Below, in pieces: positions 9,714-19,941 of a stretch of DNA of 64,000 nt. The DNA is from Woeseiaceae bacterium. GTDB taxonomy: Bacteria > Pseudomonadota > Gammaproteobacteria > Steroidobacterales > Woeseiaceae. The stretch covers positions 1-64,000 of the forward strand of contig JAJFKR010000021.1 in the NCBI GenBank assembly GCA_021773095.1, written 5' to 3'. The notes under the pieces were generated by a model. It made no database searches and was not told the origin of the DNA. It saw only the letters and a program-made list of their open reading frames with translations. How positions within the stretch are numbered: position 1 is the stretch's first letter; each line of letters starts with the position of its first letter. Made by a program: the position numbers and the translations under genes.

Positions 9714-10375
9714 GGGAGCATATCAACAATGCCCTTTACGCCTCGAAAATCGGAGTTCTTTTTTGCTGGCAGAGAGGTATCCGGATGCGTCACAGTAACG
9801 AGCATTTCGATACCGTATTTGTGTGCACTTCTTAGCACTGGCTGGCTGTCATCAATAAACAGCGTCGTTTCGCGATCGAAACCCACGTCCTCCTGAAGGG
9901 CATTCCAGAATTTCTGACTCTCCTTCGCATGGCCGTAGTCATGCGACGTATGCAAGCCGTCAAAGTAATCACCGAGACCTGTCATCGCGTCCTTAAGCGC
10001 AAGCGTATCCGGATGCGAATTGGTGACCAGCAACACGCGAGTATCCTGATCGTGAACCGCACGCAAGAACTCAAGGGCACCCGGCAGGTAGCCAATACGA
10101 TGACTGACGTCATGATGTAACTGCACAACATCGATCTGCAGCCGATCGCACCAGTGATCCAGGCAATACCAGTCAAGATCACCCTGCACGGCTGTGTATT
10201 TCGACATCAGCAGCTCGCGTGCATCCGCAAACGGCATGTCATTTGCCACAGCGTACCGCCGCGGTACAAGTTCCTTCCACATATAGTTGTCGAAGGCGAG
10301 ATCGAGAATCGTGCCATCCATATCAAGCATCAAGGTCGAAGACTTTCGCAAGGCGGATTTTGGATCCAGTTTCAT
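9710..10375 (-). CDS. yrfG: GMP/IMP nucleotidase, HAD superfamily (YrfG-like)
   Basis: Predicted HAD phosphatase acting on purine 5'-monophosphates. HAD motif I is LMLDMDGTILD, motif II LLVTNSHP, and motifs III/IV are in HDYGHAKESQKFW and LFIDDSQPV. The 221-residue length from the ATG at 10375 equals that of E. coli YrfG. The frame runs open to 10504, but that part overlaps divergent cysQ and is not conserved. Divergent linkage to cysQ is common in this class. The stop codon is provided by the REP palindrome. Confidence 0.85.
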   Translation of the reverse strand: MKLDPKSALRKSSTLMLDMDGTILDLAFDNYMWKELVPRRYAVANDMPFADARELLMSKYTAVQGDLDWYCLDHWCDRLQIDVVQLHHDVSHRIGYLPGALEFLRAVHDQDTRVLLVTNSHPDTLALKDAMTGLGDYFDGLHTSHDYGHAKESQKFWNALQEDVGFDRETTLFIDDSQPVLRSAHKYGIEMLVTVTHPDTSLPAKKNSDFRGVKGIVDMLP

Positions 10376-10414
10376 TGTTATACTTCGCGCCCCGACTGAC
10401 TGGCAGATAATTTG

Positions 10415-11212
10415 ATGCAATCCCTGATCGATCCCGTCGTGGCGCTGGCAATTGATGCTGGCCACAAGATCCTCGAAGTCTACTCGTCCGATTTTGAGGT
10501 GCAAAGTAAAGACGACGATTCGCCGCTAACTCAGGCGGATCTCGCCTCACATCATTGTATCGTGGCGGGTCTGGCGTCACTAACTCCCCAAATGCCCATA
10601 ATCTCTGAAGAATCCGGCCTGCCCGACTACGAGGAACGCAGTCAGTGGGACCGTTACTGGCTGATCGATCCACTGGACGGTACTAAAGAGTTCGTCAATC
10701 GAAACGATGAGTTCACGGTCAATATCGCTTTGATCGATCACCAAAAACCGGTCTTTGGAATCGTTCACGTCCCGGTGCTGGACAAGACCTACCTCGGCTG
10801 TGAAGGTTTCGGTGCGGAACGCCGCGACGGCGACGGCACAGTGCAGCCCATACGAATTTCGACGGCCAGTGCGGACCCGGTTCGCGTCGTTGGCAGCCGT
10901 TCTCACCGTGGCAAGAGCCTCGATGCCTACCTTGAGAATCTGGGTGCATGCGACATGATACCGATGGGCAGTTCGCTGAAATTCTGCGTGATCGCTGAAG
11001 GCGGCGCTGACTTGTATCCAAGACTCGGTCTTACCTCAGAGTGGGACACGGCGGCGGCTCAGGCCGTTGTCGAACAAGCTGGCGGAAAGGTTGTGACTTG
11101 TGATGGCAAGCCTATGAAATATAATGCAAAAGAAGATATCCTAAACCCTTGGTTTTTTGTCTATGGAGCCACCGATCGCGACTGGTTGGCGCTACTGCCT
11201 GACAGCGAGTAG
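10415..11212 (+). CDS. cysQ: 3'(2'),5'-bisphosphate nucleotidase CysQ
   Basis: Removes the 3'-phosphate from PAP, a by-product of sulfate assimilation, using Mg2+. It belongs to the inositol monophosphatase fold: the metal site is seen as ISEESGLPD, then LIDPLDGTKEFVNRNDEFTVNIALI, quoted here in part as DPLDGTKEF, and the C-terminal WDTAAAQAVVEQAGG. It has 265 residues from the ATG at 10415; a TTG lies one codon earlier. It is followed after 9 bases by a DUF465 gene. Confidence 0.94.
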   Translation: MQSLIDPVVALAIDAGHKILEVYSSDFEVQSKDDDSPLTQADLASHHCIVAGLASLTPQMPIISEESGLPDYEERSQWDRYWLIDPLDGTKEFVNRNDEFTVNIALIDHQKPVFGIVHVPVLDKTYLGCEGFGAERRDGDGTVQPIRISTASADPVRVVGSRSHRGKSLDAYLENLGACDMIPMGSSLKFCVIAEGGADLYPRLGLTSEWDTAAAQAVVEQAGGKVVTCDGKPMKYNAKEDILNPWFFVYGATDRDWLALLPDSE

Positions 11213-11221
11213 CATGGTCGA

Positions 11222-11437
11222 ATGACCGACAAGATCGATACCGAATCGTTTAAGGAGCTCGACCAGTTAAGAGAGCTTCGAGTTAGTCACAGAGACCTCA
11301 ATAATCTTATTGATCGACTACAGCACGACCCGATGGTGGATCAGCTTCGCATTCGGCGGCTCAAAAAGCGCAAGCTGCTTTTGAAAGACATGATCATGAA
11401 TCTCGAGAGCAAAATGATTCCGGATCTTGACGCCTGA
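11222..11437 (+). CDS. DUF465 (YdcH-like) small protein
   Basis: A 71-residue, charged, probably all-helical protein: FKELDQLRELRVSHRDLNN followed by RIRRLKKRKLLLKDMI. This pattern of a short helical hairpin with a basic KKRKL segment is typical of the DUF465/YdcH family, whose function is not settled. It sits just after cysQ and is likely co-transcribed. ATG start at 11222. Confidence 0.8.
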   Translation: MTDKIDTESFKELDQLRELRVSHRDLNNLIDRLQHDPMVDQLRIRRLKKRKLLLKDMIMNLESKMIPDLDA

Positions 11438-11455
11438 AACGCGTCCTGGAGCTTG

Positions 11456-13786
11456 CTACAGTTTTACCCGGTTCAGTCGCAAAGCATTCGTTATGACTGA
11501 CACTGAACTAAGGCTCATCGCCGCCGCCGCGATCATCGGGCTCAGCAGGATTCCGAACACGGGATAAAGTACGCCTGCCGCAACCGGCACGCCAACCGAG
11601 TTGTAAACAAACGCGAAGAACAAATTTTGCCGGATGTTTTTCATCGTTGCCCGCGACAGACGGCGCGCGCGGATAATGCCCTGCAAGTCCCCTTTGACCA
11701 GCGTTATGCCGGCACTTTCCATGGCGACGTCAGTACCGGTCCCCATAGCAATGCCCACGTGTGCCTGCGCAAGTGCCGGTGCGTCGTTTATGCCGTCGCC
11801 AGCCATGCCGACGACCTGGCCAGCGTCTTGCAGTTTCTTTACCGTCTCCGCTTTTTGATTCGGTAGAACACCTGCGACAACGTCGTCCAGCCGCAGCGAC
11901 GCAGCGACGGCGCGCGCTGTTGTTTCGCTATCGCCGGTCAGCATGACGATCCGCACGCCCTCTCGGTGCAGGGCGTCAATGGCTGCAGGAGTGGTCTCTT
12001 TGATCGGATCAGACACACCCACCAATCCCGCCACCTTCTCATCGATCGCGACGAACATGACGGTTTGTCCTTCGGCGCGCAGGATCTCCGCTCGTTCAGC
12101 CAGGCGACCCACATCGATGTTGAGTGACTCCAGCAGCCGCAGGTTGCCGAGCGCTAGGCGCTTGCCCCCGACGTTTCCGAGAACACCTTTGCCCGTTATC
12201 GACTCAAAGCTCTGCACGGTTCCGAGCTCAAGATTGCGCTTGGCCGCACCGGCGACAACCGCCGCAGCGAGTGGATGCTCGCTGCCCTTTTCCAGGGTGG
12301 CCGCAAGTCGCAGCAATTCCGCGTCATCCACATCATCTACATCATCAGTCGCCTCAACCGATGCCAGATTTGGTTTTCCCTCTGTCAGCGTACCGGTCTT
12401 GTCGACTACGAGCGTATCGACCTGACGCATCACCTCGATTGCTTCGGCATCCTTGAACAAAACGCCGAGCGACGCGCCTCTTCCAGTCGCTGTCATTATC
12501 GACATCGGCGTTGCCAGCCCGAGCGCGCAAGGACAGGCTATGATCAACACGGCGACCGCGTTTATCAGTGCATAGGCGAGCGCCGGTGCCGGCCCGATGG
12601 CCGCCCAGACTACGAACGTAATCACGGCCGAAATTACAACGGCCGGCACGAAATATCCTGCGACAACATCGGCTAACTTTTGAATCGGTGCGCGGCTGCG
12701 CTGCGCGGCGGCAACCATCTGCACTATTTGCGCCAGCAGCGTGTCGCCACCGACACGTCGTGCTTCGATGACGAGTCCACCGGTGCCGTTAATGGTTGCA
12801 CCGATGACTTCATCGCCCGATGTTTTTTCGACCGGGATGGGTTCACCGCTGATCATTGACTCATCGACGGCGCTGGCGCCCTCAATAATCACTCCGTCGA
12901 CAGGCATTTTTTCACCGGGTCGTACGCGCAGACGATTGCCGACCTGAATGTTCTCGAGCGGCACGTCCACTTCGCTACCATCCGGCTCGATGCGACGCGC
13001 GGTTTTTGGTGCAAGACCGAGCAACGCGCGTATAGCTGCGCCGGTACGATTCCGGGCGCGTAATTCCATCACCTGGCCAAGCAATACCAGAGTGATGATG
13101 ACCGCGGCCGCTTCGAAGTACACGGCTACTCCGCCGTGCGCGCCCTGAAACGAAACCGGAAAAACCGACGGCGCAAGCGTTGCAACGATGCTGTAGGCGT
13201 AGGCAACTCCGGTACCCAATGCTATCAATGTGAACATATTGAAGTTGCGAGTGACGACAGACTGCCACCCGCGCACGAAAAACGGCCAGCCTCCCCACAG
13301 CACCACGGGAGTTGCGAACGCAAATTCGAGCCACGTTTGTACCCGTGGCGATGCAAGCCGGTCAAACGATAATCCAACCATTGCACCCATCGCCAGCAAC
13401 AAGACCGGTAGCGACAAAGCAGCACTTACCCAGAGGCGCCGTGTCATGTCGATAAGTTCCGGATTCTCCTCGTCTTCAAGAGAAACCACCATGGGCTCGA
13501 GCGCCATTCCGCAAATGGGACAGGTGCCAGGTTCGTCTTGTACGATTTCGGGATCCATCGGGCAAGTGTAAGAACTTGCACCTTTGGCCGCCGCCGGTGC
13601 TTTTCGATGATCGCCACGCAAATAGTAGCCGGGGTCGGCACTGAATTTAGTCCGGCAGCCCGCAGAGCAAAAATGGTAACTCTCACCATCGTGATCGTGG
13701 TGATGCGTTGATGGCAGCTTCACGGTCATGCCGCAAACGGGATCTAACGACGTACCGTTGGCGGCCGCGGAATTTGTATCGCTCAT
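11456..13786 (-). CDS. copA: P1B-type copper/silver ATPase with YHS and metal-binding N-terminus
   Basis: Membrane ATPase that exports Cu(I) or Ag(I) from the cytoplasm. Instead of HMA domains the N-terminus has a His-rich YHS domain (about residues 14-58, DPVCGM and [10 protein letters not shown]) and a heavy-metal-binding domain with YTCPMDP and [10 protein letters not shown] (about 72-97). The transport core shows the CPC motif ([12 protein letters not shown]), phosphorylation loop [18 protein letters not shown] and [11 protein letters not shown]. It has 776 residues. It is the last gene of the copper operon, and its ATG overlaps the cusA stop by 4 bases. The name copA marks the class; SilP/CopF-like variants are equally possible. 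Confidence 0.93.
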   Translation of the reverse strand: MSDTNSAAANGTSLDPVCGMTVKLPSTHHHDHDGESYHFCSAGCRTKFSADPGYYLRGDHRKAPAAAKGASSYTCPMDPEIVQDEPGTCPICGMALEPMVVSLEDEENPELIDMTRRLWVSAALSLPVLLLAMGAMVGLSFDRLASPRVQTWLEFAFATPVVLWGGWPFFVRGWQSVVTRNFNMFTLIALGTGVAYAYSIVATLAPSVFPVSFQGAHGGVAVYFEAAAVIITLVLLGQVMELRARNRTGAAIRALLGLAPKTARRIEPDGSEVDVPLENIQVGNRLRVRPGEKMPVDGVIIEGASAVDESMISGEPIPVEKTSGDEVIGATINGTGGLVIEARRVGGDTLLAQIVQMVAAAQRSRAPIQKLADVVAGYFVPAVVISAVITFVVWAAIGPAPALAYALINAVAVLIIACPCALGLATPMSIMTATGRGASLGVLFKDAEAIEVMRQVDTLVVDKTGTLTEGKPNLASVEATDDVDDVDDAELLRLAATLEKGSEHPLAAAVVAGAAKRNLELGTVQSFESITGKGVLGNVGGKRLALGNLRLLESLNIDVGRLAERAEILRAEGQTVMFVAIDEKVAGLVGVSDPIKETTPAAIDALHREGVRIVMLTGDSETTARAVAASLRLDDVVAGVLPNQKAETVKKLQDAGQVVGMAGDGINDAPALAQAHVGIAMGTGTDVAMESAGITLVKGDLQGIIRARRLSRATMKNIRQNLFFAFVYNSVGVPVAAGVLYPVFGILLSPMIAAAAMSLSSVSVITNALRLNRVKL

Positions 13787-16700
13787 GTTACTTGCTCACC
13801 CAGGTTCAGTTGCTTCTCGCGCCAATAAAGGAACAGCGCGGGGATAACGATCAGGGTCAATACCGTGGCACTGACCATGCCCCCAACCATCGGAGCGGCA
13901 ATACGTCGCATCACCTCCGACCCGGTGCCGCTGCCAAGCATGATGGGTAACAGTCCGGCGATGATCGCCGCAACCGTCATCATGATCGGCCGCACACGAA
14001 GTAAGGCACCATCGATCACCGCCTGTTGAACGTCTTCCATGCTTAACGTACGACCCTCCGAACTTGCCGTCGCCATATGTTGTCGCATCGCCTGATTGAG
14101 GTACACCAGCATCACCACCCCAATCTCAACGGCGACACCGGCCAGTGCGATAAAACCCACGCCAACTGCGACCGACAGATCGTAGTCCAGCCAGTATAAA
14201 AGCCACAACCCACCAATCAATGCCATCGGCAAAGTACCGATGATGATTGCAACTTCGGCGAAGCGCCGGAAGTTGAGGTATAGCAGCAGGAGAATGATCG
14301 CGAGTGTCACCGGACCAACGACCGTCAAGCGCTCCTTGGCACGCACCATGTATTCGTATTGGCCGGACCAGGCCAGCGAGTAGCCCGCCGGTAACTGGAC
14401 TTGATCCGCCACAACCGATTGTGCGTCGCTCACGTATGAGCCCAGATCACGACCAGTGATGTCGACGTAGGTCCAGCCATTCAGGCGCGCGTTCTCGCTC
14501 TTGATCGCCGGGGGGCCATCGACCACTCTGACATCGGCCACATCGGCCAGCGCGATACGCGCGCCCTGTGGTGTCACGATTGGCAATAACTTCAACTGTT
14601 CGACGGAGTCTCGCACCCGCTGCGGGTAGCGGATGTTAACGGGATAACGCTCAAGACCTTCAACTGTCTGTGTAACGTTCATGCCGCCAACAGCAGAGCG
14701 CACAACGTCCTGTATGTCGTTAATGTTCAGGCCCAGACGCGACGCACGCTTGCGGTCAATATCAACGTCCACATAGCGACCACCGGCGACGCGTTCGGAA
14801 TAGACCGAAGCCGTTCCCTCGACACTAGCGAGCACACGTTCCAGATCCAGCCCGATACGCTCGATGACTTTTAGATCCGGCCCGGCAACCTTGATGCCAA
14901 CGGGCGTTTTGATCCCGGTCGCGAGCATATCGATGCGGGTCTTGATGGGCATCACCCAGGCGTTCGTGAGACCCGTGTATTTGACGACACGATCAAGCTC
15001 GGCTCGCAAACCCTCCGGGGTCATGCCCTCTCGCCATTCCTCTCGTGGCTTGAACTGGATGACAGTCTCAATCATGGTCAGCGGTGCCGGATCGGTGGCC
15101 GTTTCAGCACGCCCGATCTTGCCAAATACGCGCTTCACTTCCGGCACTGTAAGAATCATTTTGTCGGTGCTTTGCAAGATCTCTCTCGCCTTATCAATTG
15201 ACACGCCAGGATAAGTGGTCGGCATATACATGAGATCGCCCTCGTCCAGCGGTGGCATAAACTCTGAGCCGAGTCGGGTCGCCGGCCACAGTCCGATGAC
15301 AAGAATGATGGCGGCCAGCACCAACGTCCCTTTTGGAAATCGAATGACTGCGCTGATGATTGGCCGGTAAGCACCGGTTAATATCCGATTGATCGGATTC
15401 CTGTGTTCCGGCGTCACCGAACCACGAATGAAGTAACCCATCAACACAGGGACGAGCGTGATCGAAAGTCCTGCTGCGGCTGCCATCGCATACGTTTTTG
15501 TGAACGCCAGCGGTGCAAACAAGCGGCCTTCCTGAGCTTCAAGCGTAAATACGGGCAGGAAGCTTAAGGTGATAATCAGGAGTGAGAAAAACAAGGGTGG
15601 ACCAACTTCAGTCGCGGCATCGGCCACGATGCGCCAGCGGTTTTCGTCCGTGAGCGCCTCCTTCTCGATGTGCTTGTGCATATTTTCAACCATGACAATG
15701 GCAGCGTCCACCATTGCACCGATCGCAATCGCTATGCCGCCAAGCGACATGATATTGGCGTTGATTCCCTGCATTCTCATGACGATGAACGCCGTGAGAA
15801 TGCCGACCGGAAGACTGAATATGATGACGGCCGACGATCGCAAGTGGAATAGAAACAGCGCGCACACAAGAGCGACTACGAGGAACTCTTCAATGAGCTT
15901 TCCCTGCAAAGTATCGACGGCACTATTGATCAGGGCAGAGCGATCATAGGTCGTTACGATTTCCACGCCTTCCGGGAGGCTGCGCTGAAGTTCTGTAAGG
16001 CGCTCTTTGACTGCCTCAATCGTCTTCAGCGCATTCTCGCCCCAGCGCATGATGACTACCGCTCCGACAACTTCACCTTCGCCGTTCAAATCGGCTATAC
16101 CGCGTCGCATTTGCGGCCCGAGCCGAATCTCGGCCACGTCGGATAACACCAGCGGTGTACCGAGATCGTTAACGCCCAACGGGATATCGCTAAGGTCTTC
16201 GAGACCTTCCAGGTAGCCACTGGCGCGCACCATGTATTCCGCCTCGCCCATCTCGATGACCGAACCACCGGTTTCCTGGTTGCCGTCACGGATCGCCATC
16301 TTGAGTTTGGACAGCGGTATTCCAAAAGCACGCAATTTGTCCGGATCCACCACCACCTGGTATTGCCGCACCATGCCACCAATGGTCGCCACCTCGGCGA
16401 CACCCGGGACGGTTTGCAGCTCATACTTCAAGAACCAGTCCTGCAGACTGCGAAGCTGCGAAAGATCGTGCTGGCCGCTGCGATCGACGAGCGCGTATTC
16501 GAACACCCAGCCGACACCGGTAGCATCGGGCCCCAATGATGGTTTGGCATTGTCGGGTAGCTGCGCGGATACCTGACTTAGATATTCGAGGACTCGGGAT
16601 CGAGCCCAATAGAGATCGGTACCATCCTCAAAAATGACGTAAACATAGGAATCACCAAAGAACGAGTAGCCGCGTACATTGGTCGCTTTTGGAACCGATA

Positions 16701-16920
16701 ACATGGCCGTGGTCAGGGGATACGTGACCTGATCCTCGACAACCTGCGGCGCCTGACCCGGAAACGAGGTTTTGATAATGACCTGCACATCCGACAAATC
16801 CGGTAATGCGTCGACCGGCGTCTGGTTCACCGAATACAGGCCCCAGGCCGTGACAAAAAGCGTCATGATCAGGACCAGGAAGCGGTTCGAGATCGACCAG
16901 CGAATCAATCCTGCGATCAT
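13783..16920 (-). CDS. cusA: CusA-type heavy-metal RND efflux pump
   Basis: Inner-membrane proton antiporter of the HME-RND family that drives Cu(I)/Ag(I) across the envelope. The length of 1045 residues matches CusA (1047). N-terminal membrane segment, two large periplasmic loops and the conserved TM4 region [17 protein letters not shown] are visible. The Met-bearing stretch [19 protein letters not shown] is the part of the porter domain where CusA binds metal. It overlaps cusB and the ATPase gene by 4 bases on each side, so the genes are translationally coupled. Confidence 0.95.
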   Translation of the reverse strand: MIAGLIRWSISNRFLVLIMTLFVTAWGLYSVNQTPVDALPDLSDVQVIIKTSFPGQAPQVVEDQVTYPLTTAMLSVPKATNVRGYSFFGDSYVYVIFEDGTDLYWARSRVLEYLSQVSAQLPDNAKPSLGPDATGVGWVFEYALVDRSGQHDLSQLRSLQDWFLKYELQTVPGVAEVATIGGMVRQYQVVVDPDKLRAFGIPLSKLKMAIRDGNQETGGSVIEMGEAEYMVRASGYLEGLEDLSDIPLGVNDLGTPLVLSDVAEIRLGPQMRRGIADLNGEGEVVGAVVIMRWGENALKTIEAVKERLTELQRSLPEGVEIVTTYDRSALINSAVDTLQGKLIEEFLVVALVCALFLFHLRSSAVIIFSLPVGILTAFIVMRMQGINANIMSLGGIAIAIGAMVDAAIVMVENMHKHIEKEALTDENRWRIVADAATEVGPPLFFSLLIITLSFLPVFTLEAQEGRLFAPLAFTKTYAMAAAAGLSITLVPVLMGYFIRGSVTPEHRNPINRILTGAYRPIISAVIRFPKGTLVLAAIILVIGLWPATRLGSEFMPPLDEGDLMYMPTTYPGVSIDKAREILQSTDKMILTVPEVKRVFGKIGRAETATDPAPLTMIETVIQFKPREEWREGMTPEGLRAELDRVVKYTGLTNAWVMPIKTRIDMLATGIKTPVGIKVAGPDLKVIERIGLDLERVLASVEGTASVYSERVAGGRYVDVDIDRKRASRLGLNINDIQDVVRSAVGGMNVTQTVEGLERYPVNIRYPQRVRDSVEQLKLLPIVTPQGARIALADVADVRVVDGPPAIKSENARLNGWTYVDITGRDLGSYVSDAQSVVADQVQLPAGYSLAWSGQYEYMVRAKERLTVVGPVTLAIILLLLYLNFRRFAEVAIIIGTLPMALIGGLWLLYWLDYDLSVAVGVGFIALAGVAVEIGVVMLVYLNQAMRQHMATASSEGRTLSMEDVQQAVIDGALLRVRPIMMTVAAIIAGLLPIMLGSGTGSEVMRRIAAPMVGGMVSATVLTLIVIPALFLYWREKQLNLGEQVT

Positions 16921-18128
16921 GGCGAGGACTCCAGTCGATCCAGTGCCGCTTCGATATTCGACTCGGAGTCGATCAGGAACTGGCCGGACGCCACGATGCG
17001 ATCGCCTGCAGCGATACCCTCTCGAATCGCGATCCGGTCACCGGATTCGATACCGATTTTTACGGGCTGTGAACGAAAGCGGCCATTTGGCAATGCCAGA
17101 ACGACACGATTGACGGACCCGCCGCGAATCAGCGCCTCGCGCGGTATGTGGACAACATCGCCAACGCCTTCGCCAAGTATCGCGACGCGCGCAAACATAT
17201 TGGGTTGCAGGCTTTCGGATTGATTATCGAAACGCAGACGAACTTTCAGTGTGCGGGTCTTCGGGTCGAGCTCCGGGTAAACGTAGTCAACCGTCCCATC
17301 CCACGTTTCGCCCGGCAAGTAGTCGAGCTCAACTTTGGCAATTTGTCCGGCCTTGACCCATGCGGCCTGACGTTCGAACACTTCAGCTAATACCCAGATA
17401 GTATCGAGCTTGGCCACAGACATGATTTCGGTTGCTGGCGTTACGAAAATACCTTCGCGCACACCCAGGTGAGCGATGACACCATCGGTCTCTGCGTACA
17501 CTCGAATCAAGCGCCGAATGTTGCGTTCTTTATCAAGCCGGGCGACCTCGCTGCTCGTCACGCCAAGCGATGCAAGCCGTTCGCGAGAGGCTTTCAAGAG
17601 CAGCGTGTTACTGCTGCGTAATGCCACGAGATACTCCTCTTGCGCATTAACGAGCGTGGGCGAATAGAGCTCAAACAACAATTGCCCTTTCCCGACCGGG
17701 TCGCCACTCGCCTTGGTCACGAGCCTTTCGATCCAGCCCTCAACACGCGTATGCACGTGTTGTACCGTGTCCTCGTCATAACCTACGTAGCCAACCGTCT
17801 CGATGCGGCGCGACAGTTCGCCCCGCTCGGCTTGCACCGTGCGCACACCCAAATTGTTAACAATTGTCGGATCGATCTTGACGACACCGGGCTGGCCGTC
17901 GACCTCATCGGCGTAAACCGGCTTGAGTTCCATGCCCATCGGCGACATGCCCGGCTCGTCCCGCCGGAAATTGGGATCCATGGGCGCAACCCAATACAGG
18001 ACTTCTCGTTCGGCAGCACCGGGCGAGTCAACGGACACGCCTGATGACGAGTCCATGGAACGGCCAATGACGATGCCGATTACGATTGCGACGGCAATTG
18101 ATGCAGCCGTAGAGATGTTCTTGTTCAT
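16917..18128 (-). CDS. cusB: CusB-type periplasmic adaptor (membrane fusion protein)
   Basis: Links the CusA pump to the outer membrane channel and can bind metal itself. It has 403 residues with an N-terminal membrane anchor or signal. A CusB-type metal-binding patch follows at about residues 48-75 ([19 protein letters not shown]), rich in Met rather than Cys as in E. coli CusB. Barrel-sandwich and alpha-hairpin segments follow, with [18 protein letters not shown] marking the hairpin start. It lies between the outer membrane factor and cusA with 4-base overlaps. Confidence 0.93.
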   Translation of the reverse strand: MNKNISTAASIAVAIVIGIVIGRSMDSSSGVSVDSPGAAEREVLYWVAPMDPNFRRDEPGMSPMGMELKPVYADEVDGQPGVVKIDPTIVNNLGVRTVQAERGELSRRIETVGYVGYDEDTVQHVHTRVEGWIERLVTKASGDPVGKGQLLFELYSPTLVNAQEEYLVALRSSNTLLLKASRERLASLGVTSSEVARLDKERNIRRLIRVYAETDGVIAHLGVREGIFVTPATEIMSVAKLDTIWVLAEVFERQAAWVKAGQIAKVELDYLPGETWDGTVDYVYPELDPKTRTLKVRLRFDNQSESLQPNMFARVAILGEGVGDVVHIPREALIRGGSVNRVVLALPNGRFRSQPVKIGIESGDRIAIREGIAAGDRIVASGQFLIDSESNIEAALDRLESSP

Positions 18129-19417
18129 TGTGGAAACCCTCCCAGGTTGGCGAGTACGGCATAACTTTGCGCGCGCTCCACCTGCAGGCGAATGTGGTCA
18201 ATGCGGGTATTGAGATCGTCGATATAGCCACGCATCACGTCAGAAAAATCTCCCTGATCGCTCTGGTAGCCCAGCAATGCGGCTTCTGCGTGATTCCTGG
18301 CCTGATCGAGAATATGCGTGTCGTACAGTCCCAGCCTGCGCGTGAGATCCTGCCATCGCGCATATTCGGCATTAAGTTGGCTCTGTAACCCGCGCAGAGT
18401 TTGCTCTCGACCGGACTGTGCTGCGCTCCGCTCTTGCAGGGCGGCAGACAAATTACTGTCGACCGACTTCTTGCGAAAAAAAGGCAGGCCCACCGTCACG
18501 CCCAAAGTAATGAAATCAGCACGCGGTTCACCGGACGGCAAAGAACCGTCCCGGTAGCTGTAGCCAAGATCCAGCGCCCAGCCGGATTTGGAGCGTTCGT
18601 TGGCCAGATCAACACCGGCAACGCGCGCCTCAATCTGTGAGTCGGCAGCTCGCATCATCGGATGTTGAGCCAGCGTCGTTTGCATCGACCCAAGCGTCGG
18701 TATTTGTTCCCAGCCCGGCAGTTTCCTGGCCACCGGTCGCACTGCGTCCTGACCGATCCACTGACCCAGATCCGCCACCGCTCGTGCGCGCTGCCGCTCC
18801 ATCTCGATAAGTCGATCATCGAGTCGGCTCAGTTCGAGCTCGGCACGCAGGACATCCTGCTGACTCTTACGGCCAACCGCATACAACGACCGTGTAATGG
18901 TCGCGAGATCGTCGAAAAATGGTCGTGATTGAAGCACCAGACCGTGTGCAAGCTCCCAGTAGTAGAGATCCAGCCAGGCAGTCCGGGCTGCGGTCAGGAC
19001 ATTTCGCCCCCGGGTCTCGGCGTTCTCAGTCATCTCACTGGCTAAGAGGTCGAATCGACGAGTATTAAGCGAGCGCGTCTTGCCCGCGGGAAATGCCTGC
19101 TTCAGACCAATGGCCGCGTGTGTCATACCCTCAGTCGTGAAGCTGCCGGACTGGATGGGGAAGTTATTCAAACCAACGCGCAGCACAGGGTCGGGTAATT
19201 CGCCAGCGGCCACGCCGCGCTCCCTGAGCGCCATGGCTTTGGCCTGTAACGCTTGCTGGCCGGGCTCCGAGACAAGCGCCCGTTCCTCGACCTCAGCCAG
19301 GGTCAGCGGAATGCTTTGTTGCCCGAATACGGGCAGCGAAATGAATGTTGCTACGACGGGCAACAATGCTCGACGAACAATTTTTAGCTCGGGCAACGGC
19401 CCGAATTGGAAATACAT
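18125..19417 (-). CDS. cusC: TolC/CusC-family outer membrane efflux protein
   Basis: Outer membrane channel of the tripartite copper pump. The protein has 430 residues with an N-terminal signal (ALLPVVATFISLPVFGQQ) and long alpha-helical repeats typical of TolC-family proteins. A DPVLRVGLNNFPI segment resembles those found in CusC/CzcC-like factors. It overlaps cusB by 4 bases. The assignment to copper rests on the neighbours. The symbol denotes role, not strict orthology, because E. coli CusC is a lipoprotein and no lipobox is seen here. Confidence 0.88.
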   Translation of the reverse strand: MYFQFGPLPELKIVRRALLPVVATFISLPVFGQQSIPLTLAEVEERALVSEPGQQALQAKAMALRERGVAAGELPDPVLRVGLNNFPIQSGSFTTEGMTHAAIGLKQAFPAGKTRSLNTRRFDLLASEMTENAETRGRNVLTAARTAWLDLYYWELAHGLVLQSRPFFDDLATITRSLYAVGRKSQQDVLRAELELSRLDDRLIEMERQRARAVADLGQWIGQDAVRPVARKLPGWEQIPTLGSMQTTLAQHPMMRAADSQIEARVAGVDLANERSKSGWALDLGYSYRDGSLPSGEPRADFITLGVTVGLPFFRKKSVDSNLSAALQERSAAQSGREQTLRGLQSQLNAEYARWQDLTRRLGLYDTHILDQARNHAEAALLGYQSDQGDFSDVMRGYIDDLNTRIDHIRLQVERAQSYAVLANLGGFPQ

Positions 19418-19472
19418 CAGAAAAACTCCTGCTTTGAAACCGGGGGAAAAGCGGCTTACAGCGGGGAGTCAG

Positions 19473-19889
19473 CTAATCCAGATAGACGCAGAAAAGCTTA
19501 TGCAGCGGTGGGGAATGGTCACCGGGATCCGGCGGTCGCAAATCGGACAGCGTGACACTCACCGCGTGCAGTAGCGGCCAGGTTACGGGGAGCGCAACCA
19601 CCGACACATCGTCCTGATTCTCAAGCTTGCCGACTCGATGATCGACAGCCGCGGCTTCAAGGCCGCAGCAATCCGACTGCATTGATCCACAACCAGCCTC
19701 TGGGGCAGCGTCGTGACCATGATGGGCCATTTGCTGCTCCGCAGCCGGCGGACTATGCGGACAGCCATCGGCAACTTCAAATGCCATCGCACAAGGCGTA
19801 ATGGCCAGGTTGAGCCAGCAAATCACGAGCACGCTGAGCACACGGCGGGGTGCCGTGGTGATGCTGTTACGTATGGATTGCCGGATCAT
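19473..19889 (-). CDS. Small His/Cys-rich exported protein at head of copper operon
   Basis: A 138-residue protein with an N-terminal hydrophobic signal (VLSVLVICWLNLAITPCAMA) and a short region holding many possible metal ligands: CPHSPP, QMAHHGHDA, GCGSMQSDCCG. The C-terminal part is Pro-rich (LRPPDPGDHSPPLHKLF). Similar small His/Met/Cys-rich proteins, such as CopL-like or DUF2946-like ones, often head copper loci, but I cannot place it in a family with certainty. It lies 55 bases upstream of the outer membrane factor gene on the same strand, so it is probably the first gene of the operon and a periplasmic copper binder (inference). Confidence 0.7.
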   Translation of the reverse strand: MIRQSIRNSITTAPRRVLSVLVICWLNLAITPCAMAFEVADGCPHSPPAAEQQMAHHGHDAAPEAGCGSMQSDCCGLEAAAVDHRVGKLENQDDVSVVALPVTWPLLHAVSVTLSDLRPPDPGDHSPPLHKLFCVYLD

Positions 19890-19941
19890 AGGGCCTTTTT
19901 AGTCCTTCAACGGCCCGGACGCAAGGAAATCGATCGGGTTT

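Noticed and set aside
12316..12360. CATCATCTACATCATC repeat in the P-type ATPase gene
   Set aside because: It encodes an acidic DDVDDVDD stretch in frame in the nucleotide-binding domain and needs no other explanation.
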